Part shown: positions 43,319-50,080 of the stretch, in pieces | Position numbering within the stretch: position 1 is the first letter of the stretch | Layout: every line of letters begins with the position of its first letter | Origin: JAICKM01 sp050998805 | GTDB taxonomy: Bacteria; Chloroflexota; Chloroflexia; QHBQ01; JAICKM01 | Direction: 5' to 3' | Assembly: GCA_050998805.1 (NCBI GenBank) | Contig: JBPCPV010000048.1 | Location: forward strand, 62,001 to 126,000 | DNA length: 64,000 nucleotides | The notes under the pieces: generated by a model | What the model was told of the DNA's origin: nothing | Seen by the model: only the letters and a program-made list of their open reading frames with translations | Database searches by the model: none | Translations under genes and position numbers: made by a program

Positions 43319-45079
43319 CTAGTCTTCCTTCAGTACGGGCATGAGTATAGTATAATGTTCGCCGTCGTCGGTATCGGGGACTTTATAGAGGCCGGCACCC
43401 ATCGCGGTGAGCAATTCGAGTGCTGTGTATAGGGCGAGTTCGTCGTCTTGGGCTTGCGGGCTGTCCACGATCTTGCGTATGTCGATCAGGCCGCGTACAT
43501 CCTTCTTCGCGCCCCCGCTCAGAGGTGCGCCGATGCCGATCTCAACCACCGGCTTGCCTTCCCACTCGGTTGTCTTCGCGCGGATCGGCAAGGGTGGGGC
43601 GTTCTCTGGGGCGCGCGTCCGCGTGCGCCGGAGGACGCCGAGTAGGGCCTGCCGCAACCGCAGGGGGTCGCCGACCACAATCGGCAGGGTCTCGGGCAGT
43701 TCCCAGGCGAGTTGGACGCCATTGAGCGCGTTGAGAGCCGAGCTGTCGCGCCGCATGTCGTCGAGGAGGGCGCGCAGATCGAAGCTGCGAGTCTGCACTC
43801 CGAGGAGTGCGTCTTCGAGCCGTGAAAGCTCGAGCAGATTGCTCACCAGGCCGTCCAACCGCCGCGACTCGCTGAGGATAGTGGCTGCGTAGCGCGCCGT
43901 GCTGCTGGCGGGGTCGGTCGTGTGGCGCAGCAGAAGTTGGGCGTACCCGCTGATCGAGGTGATCGGCGTGCGTAGCTGGTGGCCTGTCAGCGCGAGCAGC
44001 CTCGCCCGATGCTGGTGGAACTCGTCAATAGTGCGGTCGTAGTTCGCTTGGCGGTCCTCGGCCTCACTGCTCTGCTGGACGGCGGCTATCGCGCGCGACA
44101 GGCTCCGCAGCAGCATCAGCTTCTCGGCGGGGACAACCTCCACATCCGAGTGCCAGTAGAGGTTGAGGAGGCCGCTCGCCAGGCGGGAATGTGAGCGGCG
44201 CACGGGCAGGCCGAGGTACGTCTTGAACCCGGCCTCCGCCGCCACGCCGATCTTCTCTGTCGTGCCCGGCTCGCCGAGGTGGCGCAAGAACCTCGGCGCG
44301 GTCATGGCGTAGACGGGCGCGGCATCTGCGCTGCCCCAGGGCAGTTGCTCGCCGGCGGTCTGCTCGGTGTCCAGCCCGCGCGCCGCGCGCACGTAGAGTT
44401 TCCCGTTTTCAGGATCAACGACCATGATGGTGCCGGCATCTGCCTCGGTAATGGACACGGCCTGCTCGAGGAGCTTCGCCAAACTGCGGCTGAGATCCCC
44501 ACCCGACTCCGCCCCATCCCAGATGGCAGCCGCCTGGTCGAGCATCGCCCGAGACTCCTGCTGTTGGCGGCTCACCTCGAGGGCGTTCGCCATCGGCACG
44601 GCGACAGCCTGCCGCAGTTCCTCCACGCTCTCATCGGAGATCCCCGCGAAAGCGCCCGGCTCGCGGTGGGCGAGCAGCAGCACCGCCGCGGTGCCGGTGT
44701 TGCCGGGCAGAGGCACAGGGATGCTCAAGAGCGCGCGTAGACCATGCTCGGCGAATAGATCGCCGAACTGCGCCGAACTCTCCTGTAGGTCGGGGATGTG
44801 CAGCGGCCCCTCGTCCCAAGACCAGGGGTCGATCAGGTGGCGCGGCAGGAGTGGTGTCGGCAGCGAGACCACCTCTCCCATGCCGTATAGCTCCGCCGGC
44901 TCCAGCTGCACGGGGTCCGTCCCGTCAACCCGCAACACCATCGCTGCGTCGTGGGGGACAAGCTCTTGCAGCAGTTGGCGCAGCAGGCGCAACAATTCGG
45001 CCTGATCGAGGCAGGGTGCCAGGTCTTTGAGCACCCTATTGGTGATCCACAAACTGTTGTGGTCAACTTCACGCGGCAT
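43319..45079 (-). CDS. GAF-domain histidine kinase with degenerate ATPase domain
   Basis: A 586-residue soluble sensor kinase homologue. Two GAF-like regions (about 15-165 and 180-330) are followed by a dimerisation domain with a normal phospho-acceptor (TGHQLRTPITSISGYAQLL). The C-terminal catalytic domain is eroded: the N-box that should contain an Asn reads DPLRLRQALLGVLRRTRTRAP, and the G1/G2 boxes are replaced by GIGAPLSGGAKKD. ATP binding is therefore unlikely, which suggests a pseudokinase or phosphatase-type regulator. ATG at 45079 is preferred, after GGAAAGG. A sigma-54-type promoter stands upstream, and an NtrC-type activator gene precedes that. Confidence 0.82.
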   Translation of the reverse strand: MPREVDHNSLWITNRVLKDLAPCLDQAELLRLLRQLLQELVPHDAAMVLRVDGTDPVQLEPAELYGMGEVVSLPTPLLPRHLIDPWSWDEGPLHIPDLQESSAQFGDLFAEHGLRALLSIPVPLPGNTGTAAVLLLAHREPGAFAGISDESVEELRQAVAVPMANALEVSRQQQESRAMLDQAAAIWDGAESGGDLSRSLAKLLEQAVSITEADAGTIMVVDPENGKLYVRAARGLDTEQTAGEQLPWGSADAAPVYAMTAPRFLRHLGEPGTTEKIGVAAEAGFKTYLGLPVRRSHSRLASGLLNLYWHSDVEVVPAEKLMLLRSLSRAIAAVQQSSEAEDRQANYDRTIDEFHQHRARLLALTGHQLRTPITSISGYAQLLLRHTTDPASSTARYAATILSESRRLDGLVSNLLELSRLEDALLGVQTRSFDLRALLDDMRRDSSALNALNGVQLAWELPETLPIVVGDPLRLRQALLGVLRRTRTRAPENAPPLPIRAKTTEWEGKPVVEIGIGAPLSGGAKKDVRGLIDIRKIVDSPQAQDDELALYTALELLTAMGAGLYKVPDTDDGEHYTILMPVLKED

Positions 45080-45159
45080 CGGTGGTGGCCTTTCCACGGT
45101 ACGGTTTCTTAGCAAGCGCGCAAACTACGGGGGCTTGCGACCGTTACAAGGCCGGATGG

Positions 45160-45175
45160 GGCAAGAATCATGCCA
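45160..45175 (-). promoter_or_regulatory. Sigma-54-type (-24/-12) promoter of the GAF kinase operon
   Basis: On the minus strand the sequence TGGCATG-ATTC-TTGCC has GG and GC exactly 12 bases apart. Transcription would start near 45149, 70 bases before the kinase-like gene. It lies directly downstream of the NtrC-type activator gene on the same strand. Confidence 0.55.
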
Positions 45176-45184
45176 TGTCTAATG

Positions 45185-45335
45185 CATAGTGCGTAGCGCG
45201 TAGTGCGTAGTCGTGGTGGAGATTGGAGGGCGGAAAGCTGATCCCCGAAAGGCACGAAAAAGCACGAAAAGCGGCTAGTGGTTAGTGCTCGGAGCCGCCG
45301 GGACGGCGGCGATACGGGGCCGCCGGGACGGCGGT
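45185..45335. repeat. Composite repeat island
   Basis: CGTAGTG-class heptads (45185-45212), the reversed CTTTTCGTG module (45247-45272), GTGGTTA units (about 45277-45290) and two copies of the 17-base palindrome (45294-45310 and 45319-45335). The order is the mirror image of the block at 27389-27473. No gene is seen between 45080 and 45369. Confidence 0.85.
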
Positions 45336-45369
45336 ACGAGGTCTGGCCGCGATCAGCGCATGGAGCAAG

Positions 45370-46827
45370 CTACCCCAACTCGTAGACCTTCAGCCGCGCG
45401 GTCAGCTCCTGCCGGGATAGGCCGAGCATCTTCGCGGCCTCGGCCTGGTCGCCGCGCGCCTGGCTCAGGGCCTCCACCAGGATGCTGCGCTCGGTGTCGG
45501 CGAGGATGTCGGCGAGGTGGGTTTTTTCGCGCACGAGCCGGGTGATGTCGAGGAACTTGCGCTCGGTGTAGGGGGAGAAGAGCAGGTGGTGGCTGGTGAT
45601 CACCCCGCCCTGCGACATGACCACGGCCCGCTCTATCGCGTTCTCCAACTCGCGCACATTGCCCGGCCAGTCGTAGTCCTCCAAGACCAGCACCGCCTCT
45701 TCCGAGATGCTCGCAGGCGACGCGGACGCGCTGTAGCGGTGCTTGCCGAGGAAATGCTCGATCAGGGGCAGGATGTCTTCTTTGCGCTCGCGCAGGGGCG
45801 GCATGTCAATTTCGATCACCGCCAGCCGGTAATAGAGGTCGTCGCGGAAGCGCCCTGCGGCCACTTCCTCTTTCAGCCGCTTGTTGGTCGCGGCGATCAC
45901 GCGCACATCCACCTTGATCGGCAAGCTGCCGCCCACCCGCTCGAACTCCCGCTCCTGCAAGACACGTAGCAATTTGCGCTGGGTGCTCAGGCTCATCTCG
46001 CCTATCTCGTCGAGGAAGATCGTGCCCTTGTGGGCCATCTCGAAGCGGCCCTTGCGCTGGGTCATCGCGCCGGTGAACGAGCCTTTTTCGTGCCCGAACA
46101 GCTCGCTCTCGAGCAGCGTCTCCGGCAGCGCGGCGCAGTTCACCTTGACCATCGGCCCGTGGCGGTACTGCGAGTTCGCGTGGATCGTGTTGGCGACGAG
46201 TTCCTTGCCGGTGCCGGTCTCGCCGGTGATCAGGATAGTCGCATCGGTGCCTGCGGCCCGCCCGATCATCTTGTAGACATCCTGCATCGCCGCGCTGTCG
46301 CCGATGATCCGCTCGGAGGGATCGCGCCCGACCCCGTCGCTCAGGTTGCGGATCTCGTTGGTCAGTTGCCTGCCCTCGAAATAGCGGTTGATCGTAAGCA
46401 ACACATCCGACAGCTCGAACGGCTTCGTGATGTAATCGAACGCCCCGAGTTGGGTGGCCTGGATCGCCGTCGTCGCCGAATTATAGGCGGTCATCATAAC
46501 GATCGGCACATTGAGGCGCTTGGCCCGCATCTCTTTCAGCACGGCCATGCCGTCCATCTCAGGCATCCGCATATCCATCAGGATTAGGTCGTAGCCGCCG
46601 TCGGTCAGCGCCCCGATCACCTGCTGGCCGGTCTCGGCCTCTGAGACCCGGAAGCCCTCTTCCTCGAGGAAATCGTGGAGAAGAGCGCGGATCGTGGCTT
46701 CATCGTCGGCGATCAAGATATGCCTGCCGGCGGCCTTCGCCGTGGGCGCTTCTGCCAGGGCGACGCTCGCCTTGCCGTTGGTCTGCTGCGCCTTGCCGTT
46801 CGTGGTAGTCACCAATCGCGTCTCCAA
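45370..46827 (-). CDS. NtrC-family sigma-54-dependent response regulator
   Basis: A 485-residue activator: a receiver (30-150) with phospho-acceptor in LILMDMRMPEMDG and TKPFE; an AAA+ sigma-54 activation domain with Walker A GETGTGKE, the sigma-54 contact loop GSFTGA (a GAFTGA variant), Walker B GTIFLDEIGEM, FRDDLYYRL and PPLRERKEDI; and a C-terminal Fis-type helix-turn-helix (GDQAEAAKMLGLSRQELTARL). It should bind enhancer sites and drive sigma-54 promoters such as those at 7740, 27716 and 45160. A consensus-like sigma-70 promoter precedes it. Confidence 0.95.
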   Translation of the reverse strand: METRLVTTTNGKAQQTNGKASVALAEAPTAKAAGRHILIADDEATIRALLHDFLEEEGFRVSEAETGQQVIGALTDGGYDLILMDMRMPEMDGMAVLKEMRAKRLNVPIVMMTAYNSATTAIQATQLGAFDYITKPFELSDVLLTINRYFEGRQLTNEIRNLSDGVGRDPSERIIGDSAAMQDVYKMIGRAAGTDATILITGETGTGKELVANTIHANSQYRHGPMVKVNCAALPETLLESELFGHEKGSFTGAMTQRKGRFEMAHKGTIFLDEIGEMSLSTQRKLLRVLQEREFERVGGSLPIKVDVRVIAATNKRLKEEVAAGRFRDDLYYRLAVIEIDMPPLRERKEDILPLIEHFLGKHRYSASASPASISEEAVLVLEDYDWPGNVRELENAIERAVVMSQGGVITSHHLLFSPYTERKFLDITRLVREKTHLADILADTERSILVEALSQARGDQAEAAKMLGLSRQELTARLKVYELG

Positions 46828-46854
46828 TCTCCCGTCTCAGCGGTTGTATGCGCC

Positions 46855-46883
46855 ATTATAGACGACTCACGCGCCTGCGTCAA
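46855..46883 (-). promoter_or_regulatory. Sigma-70 promoter of the NtrC-type regulator gene
   Basis: Minus strand: TTGACG (46883-46878), 17 bases, TATAAT (46860-46855). The start near 46848 gives a leader of about 20 bases. The -35 box overlaps the end of the upstream histidine kinase gene. Confidence 0.75.
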
Positions 46884-48700
46884 CTAGCGGTGCCCCGCAG
46901 TTGCAGGGGCTTCTGCTCGGCGCTCCCCGGCAGCAGGATCACGAACTCGGTGCCTGCGCCCTGCGTGCTCTGCACGCCCACCGTGCCGCCGTGGGCCGCG
47001 ACTATCTCCCGCACTATGGCGAGGCCGAGGCCGCTGCTCTGGCCCTGGGGCGCGCGCGACTTGTCCACCTGGTAGAACCGGTCGAAGATACGCGCCAGCT
47101 CCTCAGCCTGGATGCCGGGGCCGGTGTCGCGGACCGAAATGCGCGCGCCGTCTGCGTGCGGTTCGACGGCGAGGGTCACCCGCCCGCCGGGCGGAGTATG
47201 GCGCAGCCCGTTGTCGAGCAGGTTGGTGATCGCGCGACGCAGCCGGTCGCCATCGGCAGGCACGAGGGGCACCGGCCCCGCCTCCACCCGCAACTCGACC
47301 TGGCGCTCGCTGGCCTGTGGGCGCATACTCGAAGCCGCCTGCTGCAACAGCCCGGCTATATCGGTCGGGTGAAGTTCCAGCTCGCTCTCCCCGCCCTGTA
47401 GCCGCGCCAGGTCCACCACGTCGGCCACCAGCCGTGCCATGCGCGCCGCCTCGGCGTTGATCACCTGCGCCGCGTCGCGGAACGCCTGCGGGTCGCGCAG
47501 TGCGCCGTCGAGCATCGCGCCGGAGAAGCCGCTGATCGAAGTCAGAGGCGTCTTGAGGTCATGTGAGACGTTCGCCAGGAACTCCCGCTGGGCTTGGTGT
47601 GTGCGCTCGACTTCGGAGGCCATTTGATTGAAGTCCACCGCGAGCGCCTGCATTTCGCTGCTGCCGGTGACGGGCGCTTTGTGCGCGTAGTTGCCCTGTG
47701 CGATTTCGCGGGTCGCCGCCGTCAGCGTGGCTATGGGGCGGGTGAGGGAGCGCGCTATCACCAGCCCCAGCGCCAGCGAGGCCAGCACGGCGGCCAGGCC
47801 GAAGAACAGGAACTGGGAGACAAAGGTGGCAGCCACTTCGCTGAGATCCGGCGGGCGCTGCGCGAGCAGCATGTAGAAGGCCGGCGGGCGCGCGCTCGCG
47901 GAGGGCTGGTCGCCTGCGCCGACGGGGCTTAGGAGTATGCGCGCCGCCGCCGCCTCGTAGATCCACGATTGGCCTGCGGCGTCTTTGTTCAACTTGCCCT
48001 GCACCGGGACGGCGGGGTTCGCCGCGAGTCCCGCAGGCAGCCCGCCGAGCTGTCCCTTGCCGGCCATATTCGCCGCGCCGCCGAGGCTGTCGAGCAACAC
48101 CGTGCCGTCGGGCCGCACGATCCAGAGGCGGAAGCGGGTCGCCTGCAACTCAGTCTGGATATGCCCCGTCGCCTGCTGCACGCTGACCCGGTCGCCGGCG
48201 TCGAGCGGCTGGCCGAGTGGGTCTTCTATCTCCAGCAGGTCGCCGCGTATCCCGTCTATCGAAGATGCCGCCGGTGTGCCGCTTATGGCGGCGGCGAGCG
48301 GCGCAAGCTGCGTGCGTATCCTGCCGGAGGCGACGGCTATCCGCACCCGGTTCGGCATACCCAGCCCGTTGCGGAGCACGGTCTCGATCCCCCGCACCTC
48401 CAGCTGGATCGGCCCGACGGCCTGCGCGATCTTCGCCTTCGCGGGCGGCCCCGCGTTCGCCGCGCTCGACAGCCCCACCAGCTTGGTGTTGATGTCGTCT
48501 ATCGCGCTCACGATACGCTGGCGCAGCACGGCGGTCTCGATCTGAGGCGCGACAAGGTACATCCCGGTCTGCAACTGCCGGTATGCGTCCTGTGTCTTCA
48601 CGTCCTCGCTGCGCCCCAGGTATACCAGCGTCGCCAGCAGGAGGGCGGGTATCAGCACGACCACGTAGCTGATGATCAGCCGGGCGCGCAGGCTGTTCAC
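46880..48700 (-). CDS. Membrane histidine kinase (HAMP, HisKA, HATPase)
   Basis: A 606-residue sensor kinase. TM1 (about 8-28) and TM2 (near 290-315, FLFFGLAAVLASLALGLVI) flank a large extracytoplasmic sensor domain with long helices. HAMP follows, then HisKA with phospho-acceptor in FLANVSHDLKTPLTSISGF, and a complete ATPase domain: N-box NLLDNGLRHTPPGG, G1 RDTGPGI, F-box, G2 GLGLAIVREIV. It is coupled to the OmpR-type regulator at 48697-49392 by an ATGA overlap and should phosphorylate it. The stimulus is unknown. Confidence 0.95.
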   Translation of the reverse strand: MNSLRARLIISYVVVLIPALLLATLVYLGRSEDVKTQDAYRQLQTGMYLVAPQIETAVLRQRIVSAIDDINTKLVGLSSAANAGPPAKAKIAQAVGPIQLEVRGIETVLRNGLGMPNRVRIAVASGRIRTQLAPLAAAISGTPAASSIDGIRGDLLEIEDPLGQPLDAGDRVSVQQATGHIQTELQATRFRLWIVRPDGTVLLDSLGGAANMAGKGQLGGLPAGLAANPAVPVQGKLNKDAAGQSWIYEAAAARILLSPVGAGDQPSASARPPAFYMLLAQRPPDLSEVAATFVSQFLFFGLAAVLASLALGLVIARSLTRPIATLTAATREIAQGNYAHKAPVTGSSEMQALAVDFNQMASEVERTHQAQREFLANVSHDLKTPLTSISGFSGAMLDGALRDPQAFRDAAQVINAEAARMARLVADVVDLARLQGGESELELHPTDIAGLLQQAASSMRPQASERQVELRVEAGPVPLVPADGDRLRRAITNLLDNGLRHTPPGGRVTLAVEPHADGARISVRDTGPGIQAEELARIFDRFYQVDKSRAPQGQSSGLGLAIVREIVAAHGGTVGVQSTQGAGTEFVILLPGSAEQKPLQLRGTAS

Positions 48701-49392
48701 GAGGTCGCCTCGTCTTCGAGCACCAGCTTGTAGCCGGAGCCGCGCACCGTCTGGATCGCCAGGGACGACCCCTCCATGCGGTCGCGCAGGTGGGCCACAT
48801 GCACGTCAACCGTGCGGGTGTCGCCGAAATATTCGTAGCCCCAGACCACGTTCAGCAGCCGGTCTCGGTCGAGCACGATGCCGAGGTTGCCCGCGAGCAT
48901 CTTGAGCAGGTCGAACTCCTTGCTCCGCAGCGTCACCGGCTGCCCGGCGACCCAGACCTCGTGGCGGGCGGGGTCGATCACGGTGTTGCCGAGCGTGATA
49001 GCCCCCTCGTTTGTCGGTGCCGTGTTCCCCGCGCGCCGCAAGATCGCCTTCACCCGCGCCACAAGCTCGCGCGGGTTGAACGGCTTGCCGAGGTAGTCGT
49101 CCGCGCCGAGTTCGAGGCCGACGATCTTATCCACGTCCTCGGTCTTGGCGGTCAGCATGATGATCGGCACGTCGCTCTCCCGCCGCAGGCTCCGGCAGAC
49201 CTCGAAGCCGTCCAGCCCCGGCAGCATCAGGTCGAGCACGATCAGCGCGGGGTGCAGCGTGCGTGCGAGCCGCAGCCCCTCGTTGCCGTCGTAGGCCGCC
49301 TCGACGCGGTAGCCCTCATTTTCGAGATAGAGCTTGACCAGGTTGACGATAGGTCGCTCGTCGTCCACGATCAAGACGGTCTTTTCGCTCAT
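48697..49392 (-). CDS. OmpR/PhoB-family response regulator
   Basis: A 231-residue transcription factor: a receiver with VDDERP, phospho-acceptor in IVLDLMLPGLDG, switch Thr in IIMLTAK and Lys in YLGKPFNPREL, then a winged-helix DNA-binding domain (LRSKEFDLLKMLAGNLGIVLDRDRLLNVVWGYEYFGDTRTVDVHVAHLRDRME). It is the first gene of a two-gene operon with its kinase. Target genes are not apparent. Confidence 0.95.
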   Translation of the reverse strand: MSEKTVLIVDDERPIVNLVKLYLENEGYRVEAAYDGNEGLRLARTLHPALIVLDLMLPGLDGFEVCRSLRRESDVPIIMLTAKTEDVDKIVGLELGADDYLGKPFNPRELVARVKAILRRAGNTAPTNEGAITLGNTVIDPARHEVWVAGQPVTLRSKEFDLLKMLAGNLGIVLDRDRLLNVVWGYEYFGDTRTVDVHVAHLRDRMEGSSLAIQTVRGSGYKLVLEDEATS

Positions 49393-49435
49393 TCGACTTC
49401 CCCCTCTCTGCCGGCCGCATCAGTTGTATACCCCG

Positions 49436-49464
49436 ATTATACTCCACTCCGCGCGCAGCCTCAA
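49436..49464 (-). promoter_or_regulatory. Sigma-70 promoter of the OmpR-type two-component operon
   Basis: Minus strand: TTGAGG (49464-49459), 17-base spacer, TATAAT (49441-49436). The start near 49429 leaves a leader of about 37 bases. Confidence 0.65.
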
Positions 49465-49470
49465 CTCGGC

Positions 49471-49567
49471 GTCAGTGGTCGGTGGTCGGTGGTCAGTGTT
49501 CCGCCCCCCACCACACTGTCATTCTGAGAGCAGCGAAGAATCTCGGCCCCGTCCGCACTCCGCACTC
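49471..49567. repeat. Heptad repeats and a dispersed CATTCTGAG element
   Basis: GTCAGTG/GTCGGTG heptads (49471-49498, four units) and CGCACTC heptads (49554-49567) flank CATTCTGAGAGCAGCGAAGA (about 49520-49539). The last element resembles a dispersed intergenic sequence I remember from many bacterial genomes; only one copy is seen here. Confidence 0.7.
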
Positions 49568-49572
49568 CGCAT

Positions 49573-49601
49573 TTGACATCCCGCCCACCTCCCTGTATCA
49601 T
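49573..49601 (+). promoter_or_regulatory. Sigma-70 promoter of the EAD1/NB-ARC operon
   Basis: TTGACA (49573-49578), 17 bases, TATCAT (49596-49601). The start near 49608 leaves a leader of about 50 bases before the small membrane peptide gene. Confidence 0.7.
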
Positions 49602-49658
49602 ATCCCCAAACCAGATCCGCTTGCCTACTGCGCCTCGCTTTATCCAGAGGAGAACCGC

Positions 49659-49766
49659 ATGGACGTTACCACCGCATCGTTCCTAGCAGTAGTCATCCTT
49701 TTTCTCTTCTTGGTCTTCGCCCTCCTGATCCTGCGAGGCAACCTGTCCCGACCACAGCCCCCATAA
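49659..49766 (+). CDS. 35-residue single-span membrane peptide
   Basis: A very small gene with a strong ribosome-binding site (AGAGGAGAA, five bases before ATG). The product has a short polar start, one hydrophobic helix of about 18 residues (8-25, rich in Phe, Leu and Val) and a basic/proline tail (RGNLSRPQPP). It lies 14 bases before the EAD1 gene behind a shared promoter, so it belongs to that operon. It could be a membrane-acting effector or a regulatory microprotein. KdpF-like peptides have similar size, but no kdp genes are near. Function unknown. Confidence 0.6.
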   Translation: MDVTTASFLAVVILFLFLVFALLILRGNLSRPQPP

Positions 49767-49780
49767 GAAAGGTAGAAGCG

Positions 49781-50080
49781 ATGGACCTCACTGGAACACA
49801 ATGGCAAGAGCTTCAAGATGCCTTGATTAACGCCTTCCCACAGCGGCCACAGCTGGCGGCGATGGTCCAAAAACGGCTGGGCATGAACCTGAATGCTATT
49901 GCCGGAGATCCCGATCTGGAACCCGCAACCTTCCAGCTTATCCAATGGGCAATATCTCATGGTCGGCTGCCCGACCTGATCAACGGGGCGACCCAATCCA
50001 ACCCCGGCAACCCCCTGCTGCAAACATTCGTCGCCGGCCTGGGGAGCACAGCTGGCCCAAAAGCCCGACCCCCGGCATAG
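49781..50080 (+). CDS. EAD1 (effector-associated domain 1) protein or N-terminal part of a frameshifted NTPase
   Basis: A 99-residue product matching effector-associated domain 1: LTGTQWQELQDALINAFPQRPQLAAMVQKRLGMNLNAIAG, then LEPATFQLIQWAISHGRLPDLINGATQSNPGNPLL. EADs are small death-like adaptor domains that link STAND NTPases to effectors through like-with-like contacts. The frame stops at 50078-50080, while the NB-ARC coding continues in the -1 frame from just before this stop with no good start codon. It is therefore either a separate adaptor or the N-terminus of a single frameshifted protein. The ribosome-binding site is AAAGGTAG. Confidence 0.85.
   Translation: MDLTGTQWQELQDALINAFPQRPQLAAMVQKRLGMNLNAIAGDPDLEPATFQLIQWAISHGRLPDLINGATQSNPGNPLLQTFVAGLGSTAGPKARPPA
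50056..50062 (+). other. Candidate -1 frameshift slippery heptamer (C CCA AAA)
   Basis: Read in the EAD1 frame, the bases are C CCA AAA, which fits X XXY YYZ for tandem -1 slippage. The -1 frame is exactly the NB-ARC-TPR frame, and the zero-frame stop follows 15 bases after the heptamer. No stimulating stem-loop was confirmed by eye. Confidence 0.4.

Noticed and set aside
49945..50055. ATG at 49945 as the start of the NB-ARC protein
   Set aside because: This would translate the EAD1 coding region in the wrong frame; the first 37 residues look like an out-of-frame shadow, whereas the overlapping frame is a clear EAD1 domain.
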